From Pelagibacteraceae bacterium (GTDB taxonomy: Bacteria; Pseudomonadota; Alphaproteobacteria; HIMB59), in assembly GCA_008638215.1 (NCBI GenBank), contig VTPN01000001.1:1-64000 (forward strand): a DNA stretch of 64,000 nucleotides. The letters are read 5' to 3'. The translations under genes and the position numbers were made by a program. Numbering within the stretch: the first letter of the stretch is position 1; the number at the start of each line of letters is the position of its first letter. The notes under the pieces are model-generated. The model was not told the origin of the DNA. It did no database searches and saw only the letters and a list, made by a program, of their open reading frames with translations. Below, piece by piece: positions 25,737-35,270 of this stretch.

Positions 25737-26807
25737 TTATGGGCAAAGCTTTCCTGAGAAAGCGTAACCAGCATTTTTAAGTGGGTGTTCTTTATTTGCA
25801 CACGATTCAATGCTGAAACCCATTGGATCTAAAGTATCAGTGATGTTTCTAACTCTTGAGATTAGCTCAGGAACCATCGGGGCAGCGCCAATTTTTGTTA
25901 GGTAACCATTATCACCAATCGCCTCTTCACTTGCCATCATTTGTGCAAATTCCTGAATACCAGGCACAACACCAATGTGGTCCGCTTTTAAGTAGATGAA
26001 TAATGGTCTTGCCATTGGGTACTCATAAGAAGCAATTGTTTCACCTGTTGGTAAAACTCCTTCAACGCTCGCAGCTTTTAGCTTGTCACCGTTATCTTTA
26101 AGATAAGAGTAACCAAAGTAACCAAAACGCTGGTTATCTTCGTTCAGTTTTTGTGCGATTAGAGTGTCGTTCTCACCCATTTCAATGACTCTTCCGTCTT
26201 CTCTGTAAAGAACGCAGTCATCTTCCCTATCTTCAGGAAGTTCACAACCTTTTTCCATTACACCACCGTCAAAAGCATCTCTTGTTCCTGATGATGGAGG
26301 GGCAACTAGTACTTCAATTTTGTAATCAGGAAGATCGCTTCTGATTTCGTTCCATGATGAGTATGGGTTTTCTACTATTTTACCGTCAACCACAACATAT
26401 GCTGCCATAGCTTTCCAAATATCTTTTCTTGTTAGAGCGAAATCTTCAGCTGTGTTTGAGTGCGAAAATGTAATTCCGTCGTTAGCCCACATTACTTCGA
26501 TCACGTTTGTTACACCGTTCTCTAGGCAAAGTGCTGCTTCACTAGCTTTCATGTTTCTAGATGCACCAGTGATATCTGGGTGCTCAACACCAACACCAGC
26601 ACAGAATAACTTCATTCCACCACCAGTACCAGTTGGATTGTAGGTAGGCGTTTTGAATCCGGACTCACCCAATCTTTGAGCATTTACAGTTCCATATGGG
26701 TAAACAGTAGATGAACCTACTATATTTATTTGATCCCTTGCAAAAGACTCAGCAGCAAAAAGTGTTGAAACAACAAGCGCTAATAAAGTCACAAATGGTT
26801 TTTTCAT
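25737..26807 (-). CDS. pstS: Phosphate-binding periplasmic protein PstS
   Basis: High-affinity phosphate-binding protein of the Pst importer. It has a cleavable signal peptide (residues 1-23, ending AESFA) and 356 residues in total. The phosphate-binding motifs GSSTVYPY (31-38) and GTGGGMKLFCAG are present, as is PPSSGTRDAFDGG. The gene has its own promoter region with an extended candidate Pho box overlapping the end of phoR, and a good SD (AAAGGAAAAC). A terminator follows it, as expected for an abundant binding protein. Confidence 0.96.
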   Translation of the reverse strand: MKKPFVTLLALVVSTLFAAESFARDQINIVGSSTVYPYGTVNAQRLGESGFKTPTYNPTGTGGGMKLFCAGVGVEHPDITGASRNMKASEAALCLENGVTNVIEVMWANDGITFSHSNTAEDFALTRKDIWKAMAAYVVVDGKIVENPYSSWNEIRSDLPDYKIEVLVAPPSSGTRDAFDGGVMEKGCELPEDREDDCVLYREDGRVIEMGENDTLIAQKLNEDNQRFGYFGYSYLKDNGDKLKAASVEGVLPTGETIASYEYPMARPLFIYLKADHIGVVPGIQEFAQMMASEEAIGDNGYLTKIGAAPMVPELISRVRNITDTLDPMGFSIESCANKEHPLKNAGYAFSGKLCP

Positions 26808-26843
26808 TATTGTTTTCCTTTGATTTTCGATTAATGAGGAAAA

Positions 26844-26898
26844 AATACTTTAGTTAAGTAAATGAAATATTAAAGAAATGTTAAAGTTTTATGACAAG
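26844..26898 (-). promoter_or_regulatory. Tandem Pho box of pstS
   Basis: On the minus strand the sequence reads as five consecutive 11-base units: TTGTCATAAAA, CTTTAACATTT, CTTTAATATTT, CATTTACTTAA and CTAAAGTATTT. This matches PhoB half-sites (7 bases plus a 4-base AT spacer). The first unit overlaps the phoR stop codon. No -35 element is needed in such activated promoters. Confidence 0.72.
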
Positions 26899-28082
26899 AG
26901 AAGATCTATCTTAAAGGTGGACCCTTCCCCTAAACTGCTTGAAAATTCTAGTTTATGTCCATTTTTGGAGAGCAATTTATCAACTATCGCAAGACCCAGG
27001 CCATGTCCTCCTGTCTCACTATTTCTACTTTGATCAGCTCTAAAAAACTTAGTGGTAATTTTATGTAAATCATTTTGAGAAATACCAATGCCTTCATCTT
27101 TAATCATAATTGATATCTTATTATTTAGTTTCTTTGTTGTAACATATACGTTTTTTCCCGTAGGGGTGTACTTCAAAGCGTTAGACAGAAGATTATTTAA
27201 AATAAAATCAAAATCATTTGCAGTGAAATCAAAAAATATTTCTCTTGAAGCTTCAATGTCGATATGAAGTTGAATGCCTTTCTTCTTGAACAAAATTGAG
27301 TAGTTCTCTAATGATTTTTCTAATAGTAAATGTAAATCATTACTTATTTTCTGAATGGATAGAGATTCAATTTCGGCTAACTTAAGTGTTTGGTCAATTA
27401 AATCTCTTATTTGAAAAGTTTTTGCGTTAATAATATCTAAGTAATTTTGATTTTCTTGAATTGAAAGATTATTTAAATCAACTGTTTCTAGATAACCAAT
27501 TATTACTGACAAAGGTGTTTTTAACTCATGTGTTAAGCTAGTTAAGTTATCGCCTTGCTGCTCCTCTTTAATTTTGTCAAAAGTAATATCAGTAACTATT
27601 ACAATATAAAATTTAGAGATTTCAAATATTTCTGTTTTAAAATATTTTCTGGTTGGAAGAGGCTTACTCCAATTAAAAACAGAATAGCTATTATTTTTTT
27701 TGAATTTTTCAAATTGAACAATAAAGTCATAATCTCTGATTATTGACAGAATATCTTTATCTTTTTGTTCTCCATAAATTGACTTACAAGATAAATTTTG
27801 AGTATAAATCGTGAAATCTTTTCTTAAAACAAAGACAGCAGAAGAATATTGATCAAAAAAATCTAACGTAATTTCTTTTTCAATACTTCCATTATTTGGA
27901 ATGTCTTTTGATTTTTGTTTATCTCTTAATTTATTTTCAAAGTATTTTTTTACAAATAAAATTGCTATTACTTCATATATTAATAATAGTAAAACTAGTT
28001 CAAATTGAATGAAAAATAATAAGACTATATTTGCAATTAAAAAAAAAATGGCATTTATATAATTTTTATTAAGTAATTTCAT
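26889..28082 (-). CDS. phoR: Phosphate regulon sensor histidine kinase PhoR
   Basis: Membrane sensor kinase, 397 residues. Two N-terminal membrane helices (about residues 9-45), a PAS-like domain (about 75-165), HisKA with the phosphoacceptor His185 in LTHELKTPLS, and HATPase_c with NNLLSNALKYTP, DEGIGIS and HGLGLAIV. It is most likely PhoR because pstS follows directly and PhoB is in the same unit. It starts 25 bases after the PHP phosphoesterase gene on the same strand, so it can also be read from the binding-protein promoter at 35.2 kb. Confidence 0.93.
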   Translation of the reverse strand: MKLLNKNYINAIFFLIANIVLLFFIQFELVLLLLIYEVIAILFVKKYFENKLRDKQKSKDIPNNGSIEKEITLDFFDQYSSAVFVLRKDFTIYTQNLSCKSIYGEQKDKDILSIIRDYDFIVQFEKFKKNNSYSVFNWSKPLPTRKYFKTEIFEISKFYIVIVTDITFDKIKEEQQGDNLTSLTHELKTPLSVIIGYLETVDLNNLSIQENQNYLDIINAKTFQIRDLIDQTLKLAEIESLSIQKISNDLHLLLEKSLENYSILFKKKGIQLHIDIEASREIFFDFTANDFDFILNNLLSNALKYTPTGKNVYVTTKKLNNKISIMIKDEGIGISQNDLHKITTKFFRADQSRNSETGGHGLGLAIVDKLLSKNGHKLEFSSSLGEGSTFKIDLLLS

Positions 28083-28107
28083 TAAGACTAGACTTTAAGA
28101 TTAAAAT

Positions 28108-29022
28108 TTAAATCCAAATTGGATTAGTCCAGGCACATCTGCCAATACAGTCAATGATTGTAATTCGAAACCAGTCAGAATTAAAATTTGTTAAATCTAA
28201 TTCAACAGATGTCAAATTTTGTCCATTATGATATTTTGAGCTACTTCCAGAACCAGCTACACAAACATGACTAGCGGGAGAACAAACCAACTGAACCTTT
28301 TTTTCATTTATAGAAAATTTTAAAATTTCAACACCAGTGGATGAATAGTATTGTCCTTTTTTAAGTGCGTCTAAGAGAGCCTGTTCTGATAATTCTTTTG
28401 CCGCCACCATAACCCATCCGCCACCTGCATCATTTATTCGAAAATGCGAGTCATCAGTGGCCGTTAATACAATTTTATGTTTTTCTTGCAATAAGTAATC
28501 AGCAGCAGCTATTCCACCACCTCTCCCCGCTTCTATATGACAAGAATTATTAAAAATTTCTACACCGTGTGCGTGACTAACAGACATAATTTCGTCAAAA
28601 GTTAGACTATACCAGTCAGGATGCGCGATGGTCACAAATGCGCCAGCTTGAAGAGCTCGATTAACTAGTTCTGGGGCCGTTTCTTGATCGCTAGCCGGTA
28701 GGAAGTCCAAGGGCAATCCATTAGCAACAATATGCCAAAGTCCGTCACGAACATATTTTTTTCCTAAACAATGGATTTCAGCAGAGGGAATAGTAATAAA
28801 ATTTTCAGTATTTAGTGAACTCGAGTCTAAAACATCAGGGGCACAATAATCTTTATTCGTCCATAGGTGATCGGACAAACAGATAAAATCATAACCAAGT
28901 TGTTGGTAGTGCTTTACAACATCCTCTGGTGAAAGCGCCCCATCAGAGTGGGTGGTATGACCATGCAAGTTACCACGAAAATATTGGTGTTTTGATCGTG
29001 ATGGAAGTAGTTCAATGTTCAT
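28108..29022 (-). CDS. PHP-domain phosphoesterase
   Basis: A 304-residue PHP-superfamily metallohydrolase. The metal ligands are visible in NLHGHTTHSDG, CLSDHLW, SAEIHC, IAHPDWYS and TATDDSHF; a small beta-rich C-terminal part follows. There is no signal peptide, so it acts in the cytoplasm. PHP enzymes hydrolyse phosphomono- or phosphodiesters (for example nucleotide 3',5'-bisphosphates or cyclic phosphates). It sits directly downstream of an oligopeptide-type importer and directly upstream of phoR, under a candidate Pho box, so release of phosphate from an imported organophosphate is a reasonable inference. The substrate is unknown. Confidence 0.82.
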   Translation of the reverse strand: MNIELLPSRSKHQYFRGNLHGHTTHSDGALSPEDVVKHYQQLGYDFICLSDHLWTNKDYCAPDVLDSSSLNTENFITIPSAEIHCLGKKYVRDGLWHIVANGLPLDFLPASDQETAPELVNRALQAGAFVTIAHPDWYSLTFDEIMSVSHAHGVEIFNNSCHIEAGRGGGIAAADYLLQEKHKIVLTATDDSHFRINDAGGGWVMVAAKELSEQALLDALKKGQYYSSTGVEILKFSINEKKVQLVCSPASHVCVAGSGSSSKYHNGQNLTSVELDLTNFNSDWFRITIIDCIGRCAWTNPIWI

Positions 29023-29048
29023 AATTAAATATTATAAAATAAATATAT

Positions 29049-30029
29049 TTAGTCATCTAAATTTATACAGGCAACTTCATGATTATGAAATTTTTTGAGG
29101 GATGGTTCATTTTGACGACATTGATCAGTAACTTTAGAACAACGACTTTGAAAAACACAGCCTTGTGGACGATCATAAATACTGGGGATTTCTCCCTCTA
29201 AAGTTTTTTGAATATTTTTTTTATGAGGGTTAATTGACGGCACGGCATTGAGTAGAGCTTGCGTATAAGGATGTTTAGGGGTTAGAAAGATTTCGTTTTT
29301 AGGAGCATACTCTACAATTTTTCCTAGGTACATCACTGCCACTTCATCACAAAAATTTGATATCACACTTAAATCATGACTAATGAACATAATTGTTAAT
29401 CCCATTTCATTTTGTATAGATTTTAATAACTGTAATATTCCTGCTTGAATTGAAACATCTAAAGCAGCTACGCTCTCATCCGCAACAATAAATTCCGGTT
29501 GGGCAATTAAAGATCGAGCAATGGAAATTCGTTGTCGCTGTCCTCCAGAGAAAGAGTGGGGGAAACGATTGAGATGATTAATGTTTAATTGACATTTTTG
29601 AGCAATCTCAATTACTCTATTATCGGTTTCACTTTTAGACTTAGTCATACCTAATGCCTCTAAGGGTTCTGCGATAATATCTCTGACTGTCATTCGAGGG
29701 CTCAAAGAGTTGTATGGGTCTTGAAAAATTAATTGGACTTTAGAGCGAAAATCTCGCAGATTTTTTTTTGAAAGATTGCTTAGATCTATGCTGCCTTCTT
29801 CAAAATTATAGTGAATAGATCCATGATGAAATTCTTTTGCTCCCAGCAAAGCCCTACCAAGGGTTGATTTGCCAGAGCCTGACTCTCCTACTAATCCAAC
29901 AATCTTTCCTTTGTTTATTGAAAGATTAACATTATCCACCGCCTTAAAAAATTCTTCTTTTTCAAAAAGACTTCTTCTTCCTCGAGAGTATTGAACGTCA
30001 AGATTGTTAACTTTGATAAAACTACTCAT
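29049..30029 (-). CDS. Oligopeptide-type ABC transporter ATPase (OppF/DppF-like)
   Basis: ATP-binding subunit of a peptide/nickel-type importer, 326 residues. Walker A GESGSGKST (48-56), signature FSGGQRQRISIARSL, Walker B EFIVADESVAALDVS, and the C-terminal oligopeptide-transporter domain with the FeS-like cysteines (GCVFQSRCSKVTDQC). It overlaps the paired ATPase by 8 bases. The substrate of the importer is not given by the ATPase; see the binding protein and the PHP gene. Confidence 0.88.
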   Translation of the reverse strand: MSSFIKVNNLDVQYSRGRRSLFEKEEFFKAVDNVNLSINKGKIVGLVGESGSGKSTLGRALLGAKEFHHGSIHYNFEEGSIDLSNLSKKNLRDFRSKVQLIFQDPYNSLSPRMTVRDIIAEPLEALGMTKSKSETDNRVIEIAQKCQLNINHLNRFPHSFSGGQRQRISIARSLIAQPEFIVADESVAALDVSIQAGILQLLKSIQNEMGLTIMFISHDLSVISNFCDEVAVMYLGKIVEYAPKNEIFLTPKHPYTQALLNAVPSINPHKKNIQKTLEGEIPSIYDRPQGCVFQSRCSKVTDQCRQNEPSLKKFHNHEVACINLDD

Positions 30030-30990
30030 GGTGAAGGTGACAAGAGATAAAATGATTATCTTCTATTTCTTTTATAAGTGGTGACTCTTTATCACATTTG
30101 TTATTTATAAATTGAGAACATCTATTTTGAAAAACACAACCTTGAGGACGATCTTTTAACAAAGGAACTTCTCCCCCGATAGGCAAAAGTTTTTTTTGAA
30201 AATTTTCAATATTAGGTGACGACTCAATAAGTGCTTTTGTATAGGGGTGTTGAGGATTAGTTAATACCTGGTAAACCGTGCCGCTCTCTACAATTTTTCC
30301 CATATACATAATCAAAATACGATCAGCTGTCTGGGCAAGAAGAGCTAAGTCATGAGTTATAAAGATTACGCCCATGTTACGATCTTGAACTTCTTTTTTA
30401 ATGAGGTTTATAATTTGTGCTTGAATAGTAACATCTAAAGCTGTTGTAGGCTCATCTGCGATTAAAAGCTTTGGATTGGTAGATAAAGCCATTGCGATCA
30501 TGGCTCTTTGTCTCATGCCCCCCGAAAATTCATAAGAATACTGATCAATTAAGTTTTTCGCATTTGGAATTCCAACGCTAGTCAGCGCTTCAATAGAGCG
30601 TTGACGCGCAGCTTCATCGGATAGCTGCTCATGTATTTGTAGTTGCTCAATCATCTGATCACCAATACGTATAGCAGGAGCAAAACTTGCCATAGGTTCT
30701 TGAAATACCATTGAAAAAATTTTACCCCGATATGGGATCATTTTTTCATCATCTAGTTCAAGTAGGTTTTGATTTTCATATAACACCCTACTGTTTTGAT
30801 CGTATATGGCATTTTCATCATTAAGTTGCATTAAAGATTTAGCGGTGATGCTCTTTCCAGAGCCAGACTCACCAGCAATTCCCAAAATCTCACCTTGATC
30901 AACATTAAAGCTGACATCATCTAAAGCCAATAGTTGCCCCTCATCAGTATCAAAATGAATTTTTAACTTTTCTATTTTTACTAAAGTCAT
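30022..30990 (-). CDS. Oligopeptide-type ABC transporter ATPase (OppD/DppD-like)
   Basis: Second ATP-binding subunit, 322 residues. Walker A GESGSGKS (40-47), signature FSGGMRQRAMIAMAL, Walker B LLIADEPTTALDVT and the C-terminal cysteine motif GCVFQNRCSQFINNKC. The pairing of two different ATPases is standard for this importer family. Its ATG overlaps the end of the permease gene by one base. Confidence 0.88.
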   Translation of the reverse strand: MTLVKIEKLKIHFDTDEGQLLALDDVSFNVDQGEILGIAGESGSGKSITAKSLMQLNDENAIYDQNSRVLYENQNLLELDDEKMIPYRGKIFSMVFQEPMASFAPAIRIGDQMIEQLQIHEQLSDEAARQRSIEALTSVGIPNAKNLIDQYSYEFSGGMRQRAMIAMALSTNPKLLIADEPTTALDVTIQAQIINLIKKEVQDRNMGVIFITHDLALLAQTADRILIMYMGKIVESGTVYQVLTNPQHPYTKALIESSPNIENFQKKLLPIGGEVPLLKDRPQGCVFQNRCSQFINNKCDKESPLIKEIEDNHFISCHLHHE

Positions 30991-32084
30991 TACTTTTGAA
31001 CTCGATAAGGATCCGCAGCATCTCTAATACCATCGCCGACATAAACAAAAGCCATGACTAATGCGATAAAAAATAATGTAGGAATATAGTACCACTGGTA
31101 GTTAAGAAGAACGTCTGTTTTGGTTGCGTTCTCTAACATTACACCAATACTATTGACAGGGTCTTGTAGTCCAAGTCCTATAAAGCTTAAAGATGTTTCG
31201 GCTAAAATCATATATGGAAAGTTTATTAAGGTATCAACTATTATATAACTAGTAAAACTTGGCAATAAGTGCTTATAAATTATTTTAAATGTACTTGTTC
31301 CGCATAGTTGGGCCGCAAGGATATATTCTTGATTTCGCTCTGAAAGAAGATGGGTTCTAAGTCGACGAGCCAAGGTAGGAAAATCTACCAACCCTAAAAT
31401 AGTTGCGATATAAAAGAAACGCATTTCTGCACTCCAGGTATCTGGAATAAAGGCTGCCAGAGCCATAAATAGTGGAATTGGAGGGATTGTTCGGATTGCA
31501 TCTGTAATAGCTGATAAAATACTGTCTACCCATCCGCCAAAATATCCGGCCAAACCTCCCACCAAAAGAGACATAAAAAGTTTGATCACCAAGCCCAACA
31601 GACCGACGGCCAAGGAAATAAAAATTGCCTTTAATGTCCTTGAAAAAATATCTTTACCAGTTTCGTCGGTGCCAAAAATATGAATTTGCCCTTTATCAAC
31701 ACCAAATAAATGTCTATCAAAGGTTATTCCTAAGAAAGTATACTCCCATCCTTTGACAAAAAAATAAACGTAGCGTCTTTCTTCTTTGTTGACTGTTTCT
31801 ACCCAACGAAAATTGGTTTCAATTGATCTTGTTCTCTCCGTGGAGTACAAAAACGGTCGAATAGAAAAACCATTTTCATCCCAAAATCGGGGTATTTGGG
31901 GTGCCCCATTAATATAATCCTTGTCCGCGCCTGCGATTGTTGGTTTACAGGGAGATAAAAAGTCGGAAAAAATACCCAAGGAAATAAGAAAAAGGAGAAA
32001 AAAGGTAGCTATTTTAGCGGATTTATTTTTTTTAAAGCGCTGAAAGACTAATTGTTTTTGTGAGAGAATTTCTGTTCGGCTCAT
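30990..32084 (-). CDS. Oligopeptide-type ABC transporter permease (OppC/DppC-like)
   Basis: Inner-membrane permease of 364 residues. One N-terminal helix (about 25-45) is followed by an unusually long periplasmic segment of about 100 residues (to about 135), then five helices with the EAA loop (AAQLCGTSTFKIIYKHLLPS) and the C-terminal DGIRDAADPY. The long periplasmic part resembles Yej- or microcin-type permeases rather than plain dipeptide permeases. It overlaps the partner permease by 4 bases. Confidence 0.87.
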   Translation of the reverse strand: MSRTEILSQKQLVFQRFKKNKSAKIATFFLLFLISLGIFSDFLSPCKPTIAGADKDYINGAPQIPRFWDENGFSIRPFLYSTERTRSIETNFRWVETVNKEERRYVYFFVKGWEYTFLGITFDRHLFGVDKGQIHIFGTDETGKDIFSRTLKAIFISLAVGLLGLVIKLFMSLLVGGLAGYFGGWVDSILSAITDAIRTIPPIPLFMALAAFIPDTWSAEMRFFYIATILGLVDFPTLARRLRTHLLSERNQEYILAAQLCGTSTFKIIYKHLLPSFTSYIIVDTLINFPYMILAETSLSFIGLGLQDPVNSIGVMLENATKTDVLLNYQWYYIPTLFFIALVMAFVYVGDGIRDAADPYRVQK

Positions 32085-33091
32085 TTTTGATTTAACATTC
32101 CTTTGCGCGCCCTAGGGTCAATGATAGATAGGACAATATCAGTTATAAAGTTGATTATAATAATAGTTGCGGTCATTAAAAAAATAATTGCCCCGGCTAA
32201 TTGCTGGTCATTTGAGCGAACTAGTGCTTGAAGAAGCAAAGAACCAGCATCAGTAATAGCCAAGATGAGCGCAACAATCGGTAAATCATTAAAAATACGA
32301 TTTAAATCAAAGCCAATTGAATTAATTAGAGGACTTAATGCATGGCGAGTTGGATAATTTAATAATAATCTTTTTCCAGTAACTCCTCTTGCTTTAGCGG
32401 CTGTCACATAGAGTTTTTTATTCTCATCGATTACTAATGCTTTAACAGTTTGAAGCGCAAGGGCGGTAGCCGCCCAACCTAAAATAAAAATTGGAAGCCA
32501 AGCATGTGCTAAAAAGTTTAGAAATTTTTTCATGCTCCAAGGAGCATCTTGATACTCAGGAGAAAACAGACCGGTTAAAGTATCGCCAAAATAAATAGTA
32601 GAGAATAACATAACCGCTAAAGCTACTAAAAAATTTGGAAGCGCCAAACCCAGATAACTAAAAAACTTAAGAGAACTATCTAAAATTTTATTTTTCGTTG
32701 TAGCGGAGATAATTCCAAATGGAATGGCCAAACTATAAGCCAGGATTAAAGCAACTATACATATGCCAAGGGACATTCCAAATTTTGGAATTAAAAGAGT
32801 GCTAATATCTACTCGCATAATACAACTAGTTCCAAAATCACCTTGAAATGCATTTAAAACCCAACTGCTATATCTAATTAGGAAAGGGCGATCTAACCCT
32901 AACCTTCTTTCTTCAGCGGCAATATCTTGAAACGTAATATTTTGTCCGCTACTTTGTTTAAAAGACAAATATCTCTCTGCACAATTTCCTGGCACTAATT
33001 CCATCAATGAAAAAACAATAAAGCTTATTAGTAAAAGCGTAATGATGGATAAGCCAAATCTGACGGCTATGAACTGGTAGATATTTTTCAT
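32081..33091 (-). CDS. Oligopeptide-type ABC transporter permease (OppB/DppB-like)
   Basis: Partner permease of 336 residues with six membrane helices, the EAA loop TAAKARGVTGKRLLLNYPTRHALSP (quoted in part) and the C-terminal LSIIDPRARKG. It follows the binding-protein gene after a 66-base gap that contains a 26-base perfect palindrome, so it is probably expressed less than the binding protein. Confidence 0.87.
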   Translation of the reverse strand: MKNIYQFIAVRFGLSIITLLLISFIVFSLMELVPGNCAERYLSFKQSSGQNITFQDIAAEERRLGLDRPFLIRYSSWVLNAFQGDFGTSCIMRVDISTLLIPKFGMSLGICIVALILAYSLAIPFGIISATTKNKILDSSLKFFSYLGLALPNFLVALAVMLFSTIYFGDTLTGLFSPEYQDAPWSMKKFLNFLAHAWLPIFILGWAATALALQTVKALVIDENKKLYVTAAKARGVTGKRLLLNYPTRHALSPLINSIGFDLNRIFNDLPIVALILAITDAGSLLLQALVRSNDQQLAGAIIFLMTATIIIINFITDIVLSIIDPRARKGMLNQK

Positions 33092-33106
33092 TTATATAAA
33101 TAAGAA

Positions 33107-33132
33107 ATACGGACAGTTTAAACTGTCCGTAT
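33107..33132 (-). other. 26-base perfect palindrome after the binding-protein gene
   Basis: ATACGGACAG-TTTAAA-CTGTCCGTAT is a perfect inverted repeat between the 683-residue binding protein and its permease. As RNA it forms a 10-bp stem with a 6-base loop; an AT-rich stretch but no clean U-tract follows. It is a likely mRNA stabiliser or partial terminator. Confidence 0.75.
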
Positions 33133-33157
33133 GTAAATTAATTATAAGTTTCTTTGA

Positions 33158-35209
33158 CTACTCAGCTAAAAACCACTGTTGAGGTCTATATGGGTATGTT
33201 CTGTAGTACTCATATGATGCTGTTTTGAACTCTGGGAAGTTCTGCAGCTCGTTTCGATGATAGATCGGAGCTGGACCAGCAACGGTACCAATGAACAATA
33301 GATTCTCTGTCATAGTTTTTACTAATTTTGCCCCTAACTTATCTGACTCGGGAGATCCAACCACAAGGGTTTGGAACTCATTTATATCTGCAATCATATC
33401 AGAAATATATTGAGGCGGCTTGACACCAGAGGCTCCATTAGTATCTAAATACTCTGCCCATAACATTCCATTACGGTGGCCAAAGTAGTTTTCAAATGGC
33501 GGAACAAATAGCTCATTTGTAGAGAGAATTGTAGGCAAAGGTTGTCCTTTTTTCCACAAGTGAACCTCTAGTTCGTTTGCCGATTGTGCTGTTCGATACT
33601 CATCCGTTGTTACTTGCTTGAAAGTCGTCTTAATACCAACGTCTGTCCAGTTTTGAGCAACTATCTCTGCTTCAATTAAAGGTAAGCCTTGATCAGAAAA
33701 GTTCATATTCAAAGTAAATGGCTTTCCATTATACTCTCTCATACCGTCACCATCGCTATCCACTAATCCAACTGCATCAAGCAACTTGCCTGCTTCATCG
33801 GGATCATAGGCAATTTTATGATTTAGGTATTTAGAGTCCACAAAGCTTGGAGCAGGAGAAAACGGAATATACTGCTGTGGGTTTCCTAACCCAAAGTATG
33901 CCGCATCATTAATAGCTCCCCTATCAATAGCTAGTGACATTGCCTCACGGAAGCGAACATCATTAAAGACAGTGTTTTTATCTTTGTCAGTAATATTATA
34001 GTTAAAACTGAAAACCGGAATAGAAACACCTGGTTTAATATCAACTGAATAATTACCTTTTTCTGCACCATCTAAAAGCTGAGGAGCAAATTCTAAGGCA
34101 AGATTCTGCGCAAGATATTCTACTTCTGAATTGGTTAACTTCAGCATTCTAACTTCATTGTTATTTTGAATGAAAGTTTCATTTTGTTCACTGATGTATG
34201 GTAATTGATTACCTTTTGTGTCAACCATGTGAAAGTATGGATTAGCAGCAAATTTTCTACCTTCTGATGTTTCCGCTACTGTTACATAGGCTTCTAGACT
34301 AGGATAAGCATCTTTTGGAAGGTTATCGACTTTGTCTGCAGCTGATAACATTGGAGAGGGCGTATCAGTCCAACATGAGTTTCCATAATAGGCTGATAAA
34401 ACAGCATACCCATTTTCAAAGCCTGCCTCTTGAGCTAACTGATCGGCATTAGGGTTCACATCTGGATGATACTGACCTAAGAAGTGCTTAGGAGCAAACC
34501 CTAGACAATAAGATGTAGCAAAGTGTGATAACAAACCTGGCTTGGCAGCAGGAAGAATGAACTTCACAGTAGTATCATTGACCACTTCTACTTCCATTCT
34601 TTCTCCAGCAACTTGTAGGTAGTCATAGGGCTTTTCACGAACGTTGCTATCAAACATTAAATTGTCATACCAAAACTTAACATCCTCAGCTGTAAAAGGA
34701 GCGCCATCACTCCATTTATGACCGGCCCTTAAAAAAAAGGTTAATTCTGTAAAATCAGAATTCCACTCCCAAGCTTTGGCTACGTTTGGAACGATTGTCT
34801 GAAGGTCATCAGAGAAACGGACAAAATTTACATGGCGCACTGATAACATATCAGAGGTTCCTGATTCAGTAGCATTAGCTAGCATTCTTAGTGTGCCGCC
34901 ATATTGGCCAATAGTGTCATACGGAACAACTACTAATGGCTCTGAAGGCAATCTGTCTGCAACACTTGCTAACTTACCGTTACCACGAATACGATCGTTT
35001 TGAGCATTAATATCGGGATTTTCACTAAATGAAAGTTCACATTTAGCTAGGTTCTCAAATTCCTCTAATTCATACTGCTGAGGATATGCTCCTTCAGAGA
35101 TGCCCATCATGTCAGAGACAGTAATGGCTTTACATCCGGAGTGAGAGCCTGCCTCGGCACCAAGCGAGAATAGAGAAATAGGTAATAATAATGTTAATAA
35201 TTTTAACAT
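33158..35209 (-). CDS. ABC transporter substrate-binding protein, SBP_bac_5 family (large)
   Basis: Periplasmic binding protein of 683 residues with a signal peptide (about 1-20, LLTLLLPISLFSLGAEA) and the family-5 extracellular binding domain (IGQYGGTLRMLANATE, FFLRAGHKWSDGAPFTAEDVKFWYD in part, REAMSLAIDRGAINDAA). It is about 150 residues longer than typical OppA/DppA. The N-terminus carries two extra cysteines. The SD is a perfect AGGAGG, and upstream lie a -10 TATAAT and a candidate Pho box. It heads an operon with two permeases, two ATPases and a PHP phosphoesterase. The substrate is unknown; the regulatory site and the PHP gene suggest a phosphorus-containing compound. Confidence 0.85.
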   Translation of the reverse strand: MLKLLTLLLPISLFSLGAEAGSHSGCKAITVSDMMGISEGAYPQQYELEEFENLAKCELSFSENPDINAQNDRIRGNGKLASVADRLPSEPLVVVPYDTIGQYGGTLRMLANATESGTSDMLSVRHVNFVRFSDDLQTIVPNVAKAWEWNSDFTELTFFLRAGHKWSDGAPFTAEDVKFWYDNLMFDSNVREKPYDYLQVAGERMEVEVVNDTTVKFILPAAKPGLLSHFATSYCLGFAPKHFLGQYHPDVNPNADQLAQEAGFENGYAVLSAYYGNSCWTDTPSPMLSAADKVDNLPKDAYPSLEAYVTVAETSEGRKFAANPYFHMVDTKGNQLPYISEQNETFIQNNNEVRMLKLTNSEVEYLAQNLALEFAPQLLDGAEKGNYSVDIKPGVSIPVFSFNYNITDKDKNTVFNDVRFREAMSLAIDRGAINDAAYFGLGNPQQYIPFSPAPSFVDSKYLNHKIAYDPDEAGKLLDAVGLVDSDGDGMREYNGKPFTLNMNFSDQGLPLIEAEIVAQNWTDVGIKTTFKQVTTDEYRTAQSANELEVHLWKKGQPLPTILSTNELFVPPFENYFGHRNGMLWAEYLDTNGASGVKPPQYISDMIADINEFQTLVVGSPESDKLGAKLVKTMTENLLFIGTVAGPAPIYHRNELQNFPEFKTASYEYYRTYPYRPQQWFLAE

Positions 35210-35237
35210 ATTTCCTCCTTAAAATTTATGAATACAT

Positions 35238-35270
35238 ATTATAGTCAATTCTGTTAAATTTTTATTACAA
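35238..35270 (-). promoter_or_regulatory. Candidate Pho box and -10 of the oligopeptide-type operon
   Basis: On the minus strand TTGTAATAAAAATTTAACAG (35270-35251) differs from the pstS/plcP element at few positions. A -10 TATAAT (35243-35238) follows after 7 bases, with no need for a -35. The perfect SD AGGAGG comes later. Confidence 0.62.
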
